64,000 nt of DNA from Clostridiales bacterium (GCA_015055965.1 SVHG01000001.1:62001-126000); one strand, 5' to 3'. Numbered from the stretch's first letter, positions 9,184-19,310 are shown. The notes: generated by a model from the sequence alone, not told the origin. Translations and numbers: made by a program.

Positions 9184-9443
9184 TACTTTTGCAAATTTGA
9201 GCACTCTTGAATAACTGCTTTATAAATTTGCAAAACAGCCTGTTTTTCATCATCTTCTTGCATTAAGGCACTAACCTTTAATAGCACGCTTTCTTCGCGA
9301 GAAGAGTCTTTAACAGGCAAACCGCTATCCTTTTTTAGCTTACCAATAGCCTTGGCAAGCGCAAAGCGATTTTTTAAAAGTAAAGCTATTTGCTCGTCTA
9401 TTGCATCTATTTGATTTCTTATATCCTGCTTTGATTTTTCCAT
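9183..9443 (-). CDS. chorismate mutase, AroQ class (stand-alone)
   Basis: This is an all-helical domain of 86 residues that converts chorismate to prephenate for phenylalanine and tyrosine synthesis. The family signature is clear: RNQIDAIDEQIALLLKNRF (about residues 9-27), then KAIGKLKK and SREESVL, covering the active-site Arg, Lys, Arg-Glu and Gln positions. It stands alone, not fused to prephenate dehydratase or DAHP synthase. No other aromatic-pathway gene is in the window. The stop codon overlaps the dispersed 3'-end motif. Confidence 0.88.
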   Translation of the reverse strand: MEKSKQDIRNQIDAIDEQIALLLKNRFALAKAIGKLKKDSGLPVKDSSREESVLLKVSALMQEDDEKQAVLQIYKAVIQECSNLQK

Positions 9444-9479
9444 AATAATTTAAGCTTTTACCTTGCTCTATTTATTAAA

Positions 9480-9509
9480 ATTATACCTTTTAAAAGGAAA
9501 TCGCGCCAA
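9480..9509 (-). promoter_or_regulatory. possible promoter for chorismate mutase
   Basis: TATAAT (minus, 9480-9485) with TTGGCG (9504-9509) 18 bp upstream. The -35 overlaps the terminator hairpin of the Opp operon, so initiation and termination share DNA here. Confidence 0.45.
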
Positions 9510-9533
9510 AAAACGAAAGTTTTTCGGCGCGAT
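9501..9533 (-). terminator. terminator of the opp operon
   Basis: A long stem of CGCGCC plus an A/T arm (9502-9514) pairs with the complementary arm ending GGCGCG (9519-9531) around a TTTC-type loop, just after the small membrane protein stop at 9539. Confidence 0.7.
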
Positions 9534-9538
9534 AACGT

Positions 9539-9949
9539 TTATTGTACATTGTGATATGCTACTATGAAAATTATAGAAATAGCTATAAATAGCAATCCTA
9601 CGAAAAATAAATAAGGTGAAGTCGTTGCTTTATCGCCGGCTTTTGCCTTTTTGCTTTCAACGTATTCAGTATAAGTTTCTTTATCCTTAAACCTAGTTCT
9701 AGACCAGTTATGGTTAACTAATAAGGAATGAATTACGTACTGTATACCGTAAAACGCGCCGTGTGAAACACAAAACTGCAATAACCCAACACAAACGAGC
9801 AACGCACCCGGAACGGTAAATGCATCCGCAAGGACTTTATAGACCTTCACAGGATCTGTTTCGGTAACCAAGCCGTTGGTTATGCAAAGCGTACCTGCAA
9901 ATAGCAAACCAATGGCAAGGGTTATCAAATATTTAATCCAAAGCTTCAT
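9539..9949 (-). CDS. small membrane protein, possibly DUF3899-like
   Basis: The protein is 136 residues with three or four predicted membrane helices: about residues 7-26, about 47-80 (long enough for two), and about 112-133 at the C-terminus. A charged loop with RTRFKDKETYTEYVESKK sits between. It starts 2 bp after the oppF stop codon, so it is the last gene of the opp operon. Small DUF3899 proteins often accompany opp genes in Firmicutes and I suspect this family, but I cannot confirm it. Its function is unknown; an accessory role in the transporter is the simplest guess. Confidence 0.6.
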   Translation of the reverse strand: MKLWIKYLITLAIGLLFAGTLCITNGLVTETDPVKVYKVLADAFTVPGALLVCVGLLQFCVSHGAFYGIQYVIHSLLVNHNWSRTRFKDKETYTEYVESKKAKAGDKATTSPYLFFVGLLFIAISIIFIVAYHNVQ

Positions 9950-9951
9950 AA

Positions 9952-11190
9952 TTATTTAGTAAGCTCTTCCCTGTACTTAATTTCTTCCGCGTCGTTACAG
10001 AAGATGAAGTGACCGGGAACAACTTCCCTCATAGAAGGCTTATCAACAGAATAATCGTGTTCTGCTAAAGGATTGTAAATAATACGTTTTCTTTGTTTTT
10101 CGTAAATAGGATCAGGTAGAGGAATAGCAGAAAGAAGTGATCTGGTGTAAGGATGCATGGGGTGAGCGAATAGCTCTTCTGAAGAAGCAAGCTCTACCAT
10201 GTTACCAAAGTACATTACGCCGATACGGTCAGAGAAGTATTTAACAACTGAAAGGTCGTGCGCGATAAATAGAATGGTAAGACCAAATTTCTCTCTTAAT
10301 TCGTTTAGAAGGTTAATAACCTGCGCTTGAATAGAAACGTCTAACGCAGAAACGGGTTCGTCCGCGATAATCATATCGGGATTCATAATGATTGAACGAG
10401 CAACACCTATACGTTGACGCTGTCCGCCGGAGAATTCGTGGGGATAACGGGTTGCGTGTTCACGAACAAGACCAACTAACTCTAACATTTCGTAAACCTT
10501 TTGTTCAATAACTGCCTTATCCTTTTCGCCGTTGATGATTAGACCTTCTGAAATGATATCCTTAACGGTCATACGAGGATCTAGTGAAGCAATAGGATCT
10601 TGGAAGATCATTTGAATTTGGGTTACGATTTTTGCTCTTTTAGCTTTGTAAAGCTCTGCTTTATATTCCTTTTTAAGGGCTTCTAATTCAGCAGGATCAG
10701 CTTCTTGCATAAGCTTATTGTATTTTTCTTTAACGCGTTCAACTTGAAGCTTAGCGTATTCCTTATCGCAATTTTTGTGATCCTTGCGAGCTTCGTCAAT
10801 AAGCTTACGTTGTTCGGTAATGAATGCTTGAGCTTCACTAACGATTTCTTCTTTTTTAGCAGAATAATCGGGATCGGCTTGATCAAGCGCTTTAATTTTA
10901 GCGTTTGCTTCTGCTCTTTTTGCTTTTATAGCATCCTTATAAGAGCGGATACCGGCAACGATACGTTGACCTTTAAAGTAAACGTTACCGCTAGTAGCGT
11001 CATAAAGCTTAATAATGGTTCTACCGGTGGTAGTTTTACCGCAACCGGATTCGCCAACCAGACCGAAAACCTCGCCCTTTTTAATATCAAAGCTAACGTT
11101 ATTAACAGCCTTAAGCTCCATTTTACCCATCTTGAAGAATTGACAGAGATTCTCAACCTTCAATAAAACTTCGTTGTTATTTTCAGCCAT
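9952..11190 (-). CDS. oppF: oligopeptide ABC transporter ATPase OppF with coiled-coil insertion
   Basis: This is one of the two ATP-hydrolysing subunits of the peptide importer. Walker A is GESGCGKTTTG (about 46-56), Q-loop FQDP (about 196), signature SGGQRQR, Walker B MIIADEPVSALD and switch AHDLS; the oligopeptide/dipeptide C-terminal domain follows. Between Walker A and the Q-loop lies an extra segment of about 105 residues (roughly 83-188), very rich in Lys, Glu and Ala and predicted coiled coil. A normal OppF is about 310-330 residues; this one has 412. It overlaps oppD by 8 bp. Confidence 0.92.
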   Translation of the reverse strand: MAENNNEVLLKVENLCQFFKMGKMELKAVNNVSFDIKKGEVFGLVGESGCGKTTTGRTIIKLYDATSGNVYFKGQRIVAGIRSYKDAIKAKRAEANAKIKALDQADPDYSAKKEEIVSEAQAFITEQRKLIDEARKDHKNCDKEYAKLQVERVKEKYNKLMQEADPAELEALKKEYKAELYKAKRAKIVTQIQMIFQDPIASLDPRMTVKDIISEGLIINGEKDKAVIEQKVYEMLELVGLVREHATRYPHEFSGGQRQRIGVARSIIMNPDMIIADEPVSALDVSIQAQVINLLNELREKFGLTILFIAHDLSVVKYFSDRIGVMYFGNMVELASSEELFAHPMHPYTRSLLSAIPLPDPIYEKQRKRIIYNPLAEHDYSVDKPSMREVVPGHFIFCNDAEEIKYREELTK

Positions 11191-13351
11191 TTGAAGAACC
11201 TCCTCTTTCTCTCATTCTTTCAATTCTTTCGGTTACGATCTTGGGGGGATTAACCTTGGGTGCATCGGGATGTAAAAGCCAAGTAGCCGCAGAGTGCGTT
11301 TCGCTAATTTGGAACATCGGGGGTTGCATTTCAAAGTCAATTTCAAGAGCGTATTTATTTCTCTCCGCAAACGCGTCACCCTTAGGAGGATAAATCATGT
11401 TGGGAGGTGTACCGGGAATAGCGTCAAGCTTTTCGTTGGTATCAAGGTCAGGCATTGAAGCAAGTAACGCCCAAGTATAGGGATGAGCGGGGCTGTAGAA
11501 TACGTCCTCACTAGTGCCGTATTCAACGATCTTACCTGCGTACATAACGGCAATTCTATCTGCCATGTTAGCAACAACGCCTAAGTCGTGAGTAATGAAT
11601 ATAACTGAAAGCTGACGTTCAACCTTAAGTTTGTTAATAAGTTCAAGAATTTGTGCTTGAATGGTAACGTCTAACGCGGTGGTAGGCTCGTCACAGATTA
11701 GAATATCGGGGTTTGCAGCAAGCGCGATAGCGATAACTATACGCTGTCTCATACCGCCGGAGAATTCAAAGGGATACTGTCTGTATCTCTTTCTGGGTTC
11801 GGGGATACCAACCTCTTCCATAAGCTTAATAGCTTTACGCTTAGCCATAGATTGAGTAACCTTGTTAACAACGCCGGCAGCTTGTGCCTTTAAGTAGTCA
11901 ATCATTTCAACGGTAACTGCATCAAAATCACAGTTAGCCATATTTTCTACAGCGTTAACGAAGTTTTCTTTAGTAGCCGTTAATAGCTTGCAAATATTCT
12001 TTTTAGCAAGATCTAAATCGATAACCTTAGCGGGGGTAACCTTCCATTCAGGTTGTTTACCCTTAGCAATAATCTTATCGTACTTAGCTTGTTCTTTTTC
12101 GTGACGCTTAATTTCCTTATCGTTTTTAGCAATACCGGTAAAGTAAAGCTTAACTGCATTTTTAATAGCAAGCTCGAAGGTATAAGCGTAAGAGTCTTTC
12201 TTAATTGCAAGACGGTCTATAGTTGCTTCAACGGCATCAATTAAAATCTTAGATGCAGCGTTAACCTCTGAATGAACTAATTCTTCCTTGTTAAATACTC
12301 CAAACTGTTCATCTATGCAAGCGATAGCTTTCTTCTTATTTTCAACAGAGTTAAAATAAGAATATTCAATACCCTTTTTAGCTTGTGCAATAAAGTCAAG
12401 CATAAAGTTATCGTCTAAGTACTTACGTAAGAATACGTTAAGCTCAGAAACGGGCATTTCGGGAAGCTCTGCACCAGAGAAGGTTAAATAGTAACCCATT
12501 GCAAAGAAGTTAGGTTGAACGTAAGCAATAGCGTCTTCAAGAATTTCTAACATTTCCTTAAGCTGAGCGGAAAGCTGAGTAAAATCCTTGCTAACCTTAA
12601 CGTTCTTACTTTCTGCGCTAACGGCAGCAAGTAATTCGTTATAACGGCTTGCGTTGCTGTGAACAACGTAACGTGAAACAGCCTTCTTGGCAAAGCCTAA
12701 AATAATTTTTATTCTACCCGCAACAGCCTTGGGAGCAACTGCATTCTTTTCAATTTCAAAAAGAATATTCTTAATTTCTTCTACGCTTTCGGTAGCGCAA
12801 TCAAGAGCTTCGTTATATTCGCCTTCAAGCTCTAAGTGCTTATATTCAAACTTATCGAAATCTTTAACCTTAGCAGATATTTCTTTAGCCTTTTCTGCGC
12901 CTTGATCAGCAACGGAGCTAATCATGTTTTGTTCAAGGTAATGAAGCATTGTGTTAAAGTTCTTCTTAGATTCCCTTTGATTTGCCTTACCCTTTAAAAG
13001 CATAGCTTCGGTAAGCTGTTTACCGATACGCATAATGGGGTTTAAGCTAGACATGGGATCTTGGAAGATCATTGCAATCTTATTACCGCGAAGCTCATAG
13101 AACTGCTCTTCACCGATTTTGGTAAGGTCCTTGCCGTCGTAAAGGATTTCACCGTTTTCTATAATAGCGTTAACGGCAGAAATACCCATAATAGCCTTAG
13201 AGGTAACAGACTTACCAGAGCCTGATTCACCAACTATAGCAAGTGTTTCACCTTTGTATAAATCAAAGCTTATATCTCTTACTGCCTGTACCTTACCGTT
13301 CTGAGTTCTGAACGATAAGGTAAGGTCTTTAACTTGTAATTTCTTTTCCAT
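11183..13351 (-). CDS. oppD: oligopeptide ABC transporter ATPase OppD with a giant insertion
   Basis: The ABC ATPase core is complete: Walker A GESGSGKSVTS (about 41-51), Q-loop FQDPMSSLNP (about 96-105), signature FSGGMRQR (about 520), Walker B ILICDEPTTALD, switch THDLG and the OppD C-terminal domain with cysteine-free HPDAPK. Between Q-loop and signature, where about 60 residues are normal, there are about 420. The added stretch (roughly 128-480) is helical, Lys/Glu-rich and without a recognisable domain. Total length is 722 against about 330-350 for the family. The active-site motifs look intact, so I expect a working pump. It follows oppC by 3 bp. Confidence 0.92.
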   Translation of the reverse strand: MEKKLQVKDLTLSFRTQNGKVQAVRDISFDLYKGETLAIVGESGSGKSVTSKAIMGISAVNAIIENGEILYDGKDLTKIGEEQFYELRGNKIAMIFQDPMSSLNPIMRIGKQLTEAMLLKGKANQRESKKNFNTMLHYLEQNMISSVADQGAEKAKEISAKVKDFDKFEYKHLELEGEYNEALDCATESVEEIKNILFEIEKNAVAPKAVAGRIKIILGFAKKAVSRYVVHSNASRYNELLAAVSAESKNVKVSKDFTQLSAQLKEMLEILEDAIAYVQPNFFAMGYYLTFSGAELPEMPVSELNVFLRKYLDDNFMLDFIAQAKKGIEYSYFNSVENKKKAIACIDEQFGVFNKEELVHSEVNAASKILIDAVEATIDRLAIKKDSYAYTFELAIKNAVKLYFTGIAKNDKEIKRHEKEQAKYDKIIAKGKQPEWKVTPAKVIDLDLAKKNICKLLTATKENFVNAVENMANCDFDAVTVEMIDYLKAQAAGVVNKVTQSMAKRKAIKLMEEVGIPEPRKRYRQYPFEFSGGMRQRIVIAIALAANPDILICDEPTTALDVTIQAQILELINKLKVERQLSVIFITHDLGVVANMADRIAVMYAGKIVEYGTSEDVFYSPAHPYTWALLASMPDLDTNEKLDAIPGTPPNMIYPPKGDAFAERNKYALEIDFEMQPPMFQISETHSAATWLLHPDAPKVNPPKIVTERIERMRERGGSSNG

Positions 13352-13354
13352 ATC

Positions 13355-15202
13355 TTACTCCTCTGCTCCACGAAGTGACGGGTTGAATGCGTCACGTAAG
13401 CCGTTACCAAATAGGTTGAAGCTGAGCATCAATAATGAAATAAATACCGCGGGGAATAACATCATATAGGGATAATCCGCTAAGTACGGGTCTGCTTTTG
13501 CAAGCAACGTACCAACTGAAGTTAGGTTACCGGTTGAAAGGTTAATAATACCTAAGTATGAAAGTGAAGATTCACTGAAGATCATACCGGGGATTACTAG
13601 AACTGAACCCGTAACGATAGTACCAAGGGAGTTGGGGAATATATGCTTAAACATTATTCTTCTATCTCTTGCGCCAAGCGTTCTTGAAGCAAGAACGTAT
13701 TCTTGGTTCTTAAAGCGGTAGAACTGCATACGAACTCTACCAGCCATACCCATCCAGCCCGTTGCAAAGTACGTTATGAACAGTATCAGCAAGTGCCCGT
13801 GCTCTTGCATTGCCGTACCACGCATGTGCATTTTTAATAGCGTGATAACGATCATAGTGGGAACTGAGCCTAAAATATCACAAATACGTTCCATGATAAT
13901 ATCTGCTGCACCACCGTAATAACCTTCGATTGCACCGTAGATAGTACCAACTAACATATTAACAACAGAAACGGCGATTGCGAATAAGAAGGAGAATCTT
14001 GCGCCGCCTGCAAGCTGAGTGAATATATCGTGACCGTAGTCGCTAGTACCAAATAAGAATATGGGCTTTTCGATACCGTCTTTTAATACGTACGTGTGCA
14101 TATAGCAGTAATATTCGTAGTAGTTAACACGAACTTCGTAACCGGTTTGGTTTTTTCTTGCGTATTCATATTTACGTAAAGGAATCTTTTGTTCGCCATT
14201 AGTTAAGTCTAATTCGTAAGTATTACTGTCTGGCAATAATTTACAACTACCATCAGAATCAGTAACGTAATAAGAACCTAAACTATTTGATTCCTTAGAC
14301 ATATCAATCTTATAAAAGACACCGTTAGCATCAACGATCTTCCAACCAGCGGTAGTTAAAACCTCATATAAAGCAGTTTTTTCGTCATCATTTAGGGTTT
14401 TTGCTTCATATAAAGAACTTTCATACAAGTCGCCGGTAACACCCTTAGCATTATGTCCACGATAACCTTGATAAACAGGAATATATTGACCGTTTTCATC
14501 AGTTAAAATTTTTGCTTTACCTTTATCGTTTTCGGTTAACATCCAGTAGTTAGCGTCGTTAACAGCACCGTCATATGAAGAAGGACGCAAATTATACTGA
14601 GTAATAGGATAAATTACCTGTTTGCCAGTCTCATCTTGATATGCTTGTAACTGTTGGTATTCTTCTAACGTTAAATCTAAGAATACAACACCAATTTTAT
14701 TATAGGTATCAAAACGAACACCAAACGAAATAGGCTTACCGTTTTCGTCATACGCTAAAACTTCGTATTCTTGATTTTTGATTACGGGGTGAGCATTTTC
14801 CCCTACAATACGAATTGATTCTGCACCAATTGAATGATAATATTTGAACTTAGATTCGTTCATTATATCCTCTTTGCAGCCATCCCAAAAATCCCAACCG
14901 AAAATTTCGCTCATATTGCTCTTTGGTAAACAGAAAGAGAAACGAGCATCCCTGTAAGAAACGGTAAAAGGACTAAAGATAGGTGCAAATATAGCAAATA
15001 GTACTAAAATTGCAATAATAACGGTTGCAACAACTGAGCCTTTATTCTTTTTAAAGCGATTCCAAGCATCCTTAAAGTAGCTTACGGGCTTAGTTTCAGG
15101 CGCTTTATCGTGAATGTTAGTTCTGCCCTGCACTATTTGAAACTTACTGGGGTTTATACTATTAAATTGAGGGTTGTTTTTAATATTGTTTGCGTTTATC
15201 AT
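13355..15202 (-). CDS. oppC: oligopeptide ABC transporter permease OppC with large extracytoplasmic insertion
   Basis: Chosen start is ATG 15202, with GGGGGC upstream; an upstream in-frame start at 15235 would overlap oppB. The protein has about 615 residues, twice the normal 300. It has a cytoplasmic N-terminus with FKDAWNRFKKNK, the first membrane helix (about residues 60-82), then about 300 extra residues before the conserved OppC core (ARFSFLFAIAVS, then five helices). The EAA-loop region SRTLGARDRRIMFKHIFPNSLG is intact. By topology the added part faces outwards; it is Tyr, Asp and Asn rich, and might shape substrate delivery from OppA. Confidence 0.9.
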   Translation of the reverse strand: MINANNIKNNPQFNSINPSKFQIVQGRTNIHDKAPETKPVSYFKDAWNRFKKNKGSVVATVIIAILVLFAIFAPIFSPFTVSYRDARFSFCLPKSNMSEIFGWDFWDGCKEDIMNESKFKYYHSIGAESIRIVGENAHPVIKNQEYEVLAYDENGKPISFGVRFDTYNKIGVVFLDLTLEEYQQLQAYQDETGKQVIYPITQYNLRPSSYDGAVNDANYWMLTENDKGKAKILTDENGQYIPVYQGYRGHNAKGVTGDLYESSLYEAKTLNDDEKTALYEVLTTAGWKIVDANGVFYKIDMSKESNSLGSYYVTDSDGSCKLLPDSNTYELDLTNGEQKIPLRKYEYARKNQTGYEVRVNYYEYYCYMHTYVLKDGIEKPIFLFGTSDYGHDIFTQLAGGARFSFLFAIAVSVVNMLVGTIYGAIEGYYGGAADIIMERICDILGSVPTMIVITLLKMHMRGTAMQEHGHLLILFITYFATGWMGMAGRVRMQFYRFKNQEYVLASRTLGARDRRIMFKHIFPNSLGTIVTGSVLVIPGMIFSESSLSYLGIINLSTGNLTSVGTLLAKADPYLADYPYMMLFPAVFISLLMLSFNLFGNGLRDAFNPSLRGAEE

Positions 15203-15203
15203 A

Positions 15204-16166
15204 TTATCTTGCCCCCATTCTAATTCTAGGATCAATAAATCCGTAAGATATATCTACAACGATACCTGCTGCTAAACCGATAAAGGTATAGAATGCAGAA
15301 AGCATCATAAAGAAGTCGTAGTCTTGTGAGTTAATTGCCGTTAAGTATAACCTTCCTACACCGGGAATAGAGAAAATTTGCTCTATAATTAGTGAACCGG
15401 ATAAAACTGAAATAAATTCAGCAATAATAGAGGGGAAGATGGGAACCATCGCGTTACGAAGAGCGTGACGGGTAATTGACTGACGGCGAGTTAAACCTTT
15501 TGTTCTTGCAAGCAATAGATATTCACTGGTTAGTATTTCGGTTAATTCCGCTCTTGTAAAACGAGCGTAACCGGCAATAGAACCGAATGACATTGCTAAA
15601 ACTGCAGGCATCATTGATTTAAACATGTCCCAAGTGAAATAATCGTAACCTTCCTTCATGGTTAAGGGGAATATTTTCCACTTAAAGCAAAGGAAATACT
15701 GAAGTAAGAATGCGATAACGTAACCGGGAACAGAAATTAATACCATAACTAAGGTAGAAACAACGTGGTCCTGCCATTTATTTTTTCTTAAAGCAGCGTA
15801 AATGCCAAGTAAAATTCCAAGAGGAACGGCAAATAAGCTGGAATATACGTTAATTAGAACTGTGGGGGGAAGCATAGTTACGAAGGTATCCCAAACGGGC
15901 TTACCTCTAAATTCCGGCATATTGATACCAATACCCCAGTCCCCTTCAAAAACAATACGGTAGATATAACGGAAATATTGCTCCAAAATAGGATCGTTAT
16001 AGCCACGCGCTTCTATTTGCATTTTTAAAATTTCGGCGTCTTTACCGATTGCTACGTCTACTACTATAGGGAGCATTTTGATAAGAACGAAACACATAGT
16101 CATTATAACGAAGAATGACATAAGCATTAGTCCAAATCTTTTTAATACGTATTTAAACATGTACAT
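15204..16166 (-). CDS. oppB: oligopeptide ABC transporter permease OppB
   Basis: The permease has about 320 residues if it starts at ATG 16166, which has GGAG nine bases upstream; an upstream in-frame start (16220) would add 18 residues without a good binding site. The layout is standard: an N-terminal helix (FGLMLMSFFVIMTMCFVLI), then the binding-protein-dependent transport core with five helices and the coupling loop ARTKGLTRRQSITRHALRNA. It is the only Opp core subunit here of normal size. One base separates its stop from the oppC start. Confidence 0.93.
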   Translation of the reverse strand: MYMFKYVLKRFGLMLMSFFVIMTMCFVLIKMLPIVVDVAIGKDAEILKMQIEARGYNDPILEQYFRYIYRIVFEGDWGIGINMPEFRGKPVWDTFVTMLPPTVLINVYSSLFAVPLGILLGIYAALRKNKWQDHVVSTLVMVLISVPGYVIAFLLQYFLCFKWKIFPLTMKEGYDYFTWDMFKSMMPAVLAMSFGSIAGYARFTRAELTEILTSEYLLLARTKGLTRRQSITRHALRNAMVPIFPSIIAEFISVLSGSLIIEQIFSIPGVGRLYLTAINSQDYDFFMMLSAFYTFIGLAAGIVVDISYGFIDPRIRMGAR

Positions 16167-16316
16167 AAACGTTTTCTCCAAATATACACATAATGCTATG
16201 TGGCGTTTTTTGCGCCACATAGCCCAGTGTTTTTTGTTATTTTACCTTAATATTGGGGGGAACAAATTCCCCCCAAATATCAATCGTTTTATTAAGTTAA
16301 AACTTAATTTTTTAGA

Positions 16317-19310
16317 TTATACCGTGTAATCTAAACCATTTGCCTTAACGTATGCAGCCCAATCAGCATCACTGTAGTGGTAAGTCATGTATTGGATTCC
16401 GCCGTAAGCGTTGAAGGTGTTGTATTCGTAAGTGATATAGTCAACTTGGTAAGAAATTAGAGATGCACCGAAGTTGTAAGAAACGGGAACGGTGTAGTAT
16501 ACGCCTAAGATTTCTTGTTCGATTCCGCCAATCATTTCTAGACGGAATTCATTGTTAAGAACGCCATCACGGAATTCGTTGTTAAGTAATTGATACCAGT
16601 TGGTGTTATATCCTTCGTCAGCTATATCGCCGTAGATAGGCATAGTAGCGGTGAATGAATCAGCAGCGTTGTTAGTAACAACGTACTTGCCTTCTTCTAC
16701 CTTAACGCCGTGAACGGTGATTTCGGTTTCGTGTTGATCGGTTGCCCATGCAGTTGAGTACATGTAGTCAGGGCTGACGTAAGCCATTAGGAAGTAACCG
16801 GGATCCCATGCAGCGCCACTCCAACCACCTTGACAGATGTCGTATGCACCATCTCTGAAGTCGTCTGCCCACTTAGAACCGAATGAAGCGTCAAAGTCAC
16901 AGGTTAATCTGCCTTCAAGAGGAGTTCCTACTGCTAGAGTTTCAAAAGATTTCTTTAAGTATTCGTAACGACGACGAACGGTTTCATTATCAACAGAAGC
17001 ACCGTAGGTTAGAACAACCTTATCGGTTGCCTTAATGTCTTCGTTTGCTAAAGCTTCATTGTAAGCCTTAGTTAATAATTCTTTTGCTTGAGCTAGGTCG
17101 TAACCGGTAACTGCAGCATAAGCTTCATCTAAATCGAAGTATTCGTCAACATCAACACCGTAAACGTTACAAATAACTTGCTTAGCAACGTCAGTGTTTC
17201 TGTAAACACCACCGTTAGCTACGTCATGGTAGTGCATTGAGTTGAAGATACCAAAACCGGGAAGAGAAGAAGTAGTACAGGTACTGGTATATTCAGTTCT
17301 ATTAATAGATAAAGAAAGTGCCTTTCTGAAATCCTTATAGATTAGAAGAAGTTTGTTGATGCCTTCTTCTTGTCTATCTTCTAGAGCAACTCTATCTGAT
17401 TGAAGTTGAATTGAGTCAACGTAATCGTCAGGAGTGAAGTATGCTCTTTCACTGTGCTTGTAAGTGGGAGCCTTAGCAACGTCAATACCGATACCGGTTA
17501 ATTCGCCGCTTAAGAATTTTAAGAATGCAGTTTCGTAAGAAGTGATGGTTTCACATTCAATACGAGTGGTTTGATATTGACCGGGATATAAGTTAGCGGT
17601 GTAACCATACCAATTAGTATTCTTTTCTAAGCTGTAGTACTTACCAGCTTGGAAAGCAGTTAGTTTGTAGGGACCCCAGCTCATGGTGCTTTCTAAGCTT
17701 GAGTTGTAGGTAGAAGTCCATAAACCACCTTCGGTAGCAGGTGCAACCTTGTTAGCTTCGTAAGTAGCTTTGTGTACTAGAGGAAGTGAGCTGAATTCAT
17801 AGAAGCAGTGGTAAGTTAAGTTGCCATCAGCATCAAGAAGTTCGATACCTTTAGTTAAGCAAAGAACGATTTCGTATTTAGAAGCAGCCCAAATACCAAC
17901 GTTGGGAGTTCCGTCTTCAGCAGCCCATGCATATGCAGGATAAGTGTAATTGTAACAGAAGAAGTCTAATTCTTCATCAGGTAAAGTCTTCCACCAACCA
18001 ACTACAGCGTTGAATAAAGCAGTAAGATTTTCGTCTGCCATAATTTCTGCGTAAGTCTTACCTTGTAAAGGTCTAGTGTAAGAAGAGGGAAGATATCCTA
18101 ATGCTTCAAGAAGCCAAATACCACCGTTATTATCTACGTATGAACCGTAACCGTTACCGATTAACCATTGAATAATGCCTGAACCAGCGCTGTCTAAGTC
18201 AAAGTAGATTGAAGAGTCAGCCATAGCAGCTTCATCCCAATGTTCATGTTTATATCTTGCAGACTGAACAACGGTATGACCTTGGTATACGTATTCACGT
18301 GCGCCAAATAGGTTAACTGTACCAGCATAGTAGCTGTCTGCTCTGTAGTTACGGAATAAGGGGTTAAGTTGTTCCTTCATAGTGTAAACGAAGTCTTCAG
18401 CTACGATAGGATCGCCATTTTGCCACTTACCGTCTTCACGGATAGTGATCTTCCAAACTAATGAAGTGTCGCCTTCCTCAATGCCGTATTTACCAACGTA
18501 TTGAGAAGTGATATCTTCAAGAGCCTTAGCGAATGAATATTTAACAGTAAAGCCACCGGGAACGATATTTTCTTCTTTAGCTTCCTTACCGCCGAAGTCG
18601 AAATCAGCTTCAAAGAAGGGGCTTCCTAAGTAACTCATGATTTGAGTATCATTGTTATCTCGGTAAGTTAATTCGTTCCAGTTAGAGGGAGAAACAGCAG
18701 TATAGGTCTTGTAGGTGTAAGACTTAGTAGCGTCTAGACCACAAAGTGAACATACGCCGTCTACTAGGTTGTGAGGAAGAAGTGCTTCGAATTCAGCTTC
18801 TTCTTTTTCACAAACGGTACAAGTTCTGGTCTTCTTACCTGCGAAAGTACAAGTGGTAGTACCATAAGCTTCATCGTGGATTAGTTCTTCGTGATTCCAA
18901 GTGTGAGGAAGAAGATCTAAAGCGATTTTGTCTTCATAACCACAAACAGTACAAGTTCTCATAGCTTCGCCCTTAACGGCACAAGTGCTAGCTGTAACTT
19001 GTTGATGTTTTTCGTTATCCCAAGTATGGGGAAGTTTTTCAATAGCATCGGTTTCTACCTTAGGAGCGCCGTCAACACCCTTATCGCAACCTTCTGCGAT
19101 ACAAACGCGTTGCTTAGTACCTTCTGCTGCACAAGTAGCTGCGGTTACAACCTGCCAGTCGCCGAATTCACAAACGTGAGCAGGAGTTTCATCGATGCTT
19201 GATTGAGGAGCGCTTTCTTCGATAGAAGAATTATCCTTATCACAAGCAAAGAAGCATGCCATTGAAAGAATGCAAACTATTGCTAAAGCAATTAGTCTAA
19301 ATTTTTTCAT
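16317..19310 (-). CDS. oppA: oligopeptide-binding lipoprotein OppA with Cys-rich N-terminal repeats
   Basis: This is the extracellular solute-binding (SBP_bac_5) subunit of the importer. It has a lipoprotein signal (hydrophobic residues 5-20, candidate lipid cysteines 19 and 23). Residues 45-195 or so hold three or four short repeats of the pattern ATC, CTVCG, LLPHTW, each with a CxxC and a following His; these precede the binding domain. The core is also long (997 residues against about 550). The C-terminal half keeps family segments such as DFRKALSLSINR and GWSGAAWDPGYF. It is the first gene of the operon, so binding protein can be made in excess. Confidence 0.9.
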   Translation of the reverse strand: MKKFRLIALAIVCILSMACFFACDKDNSSIEESAPQSSIDETPAHVCEFGDWQVVTAATCAAEGTKQRVCIAEGCDKGVDGAPKVETDAIEKLPHTWDNEKHQQVTASTCAVKGEAMRTCTVCGYEDKIALDLLPHTWNHEELIHDEAYGTTTCTFAGKKTRTCTVCEKEEAEFEALLPHNLVDGVCSLCGLDATKSYTYKTYTAVSPSNWNELTYRDNNDTQIMSYLGSPFFEADFDFGGKEAKEENIVPGGFTVKYSFAKALEDITSQYVGKYGIEEGDTSLVWKITIREDGKWQNGDPIVAEDFVYTMKEQLNPLFRNYRADSYYAGTVNLFGAREYVYQGHTVVQSARYKHEHWDEAAMADSSIYFDLDSAGSGIIQWLIGNGYGSYVDNNGGIWLLEALGYLPSSYTRPLQGKTYAEIMADENLTALFNAVVGWWKTLPDEELDFFCYNYTYPAYAWAAEDGTPNVGIWAASKYEIVLCLTKGIELLDADGNLTYHCFYEFSSLPLVHKATYEANKVAPATEGGLWTSTYNSSLESTMSWGPYKLTAFQAGKYYSLEKNTNWYGYTANLYPGQYQTTRIECETITSYETAFLKFLSGELTGIGIDVAKAPTYKHSERAYFTPDDYVDSIQLQSDRVALEDRQEEGINKLLLIYKDFRKALSLSINRTEYTSTCTTSSLPGFGIFNSMHYHDVANGGVYRNTDVAKQVICNVYGVDVDEYFDLDEAYAAVTGYDLAQAKELLTKAYNEALANEDIKATDKVVLTYGASVDNETVRRRYEYLKKSFETLAVGTPLEGRLTCDFDASFGSKWADDFRDGAYDICQGGWSGAAWDPGYFLMAYVSPDYMYSTAWATDQHETEITVHGVKVEEGKYVVTNNAADSFTATMPIYGDIADEGYNTNWYQLLNNEFRDGVLNNEFRLEMIGGIEQEILGVYYTVPVSYNFGASLISYQVDYITYEYNTFNAYGGIQYMTYHYSDADWAAYVKANGLDYTV

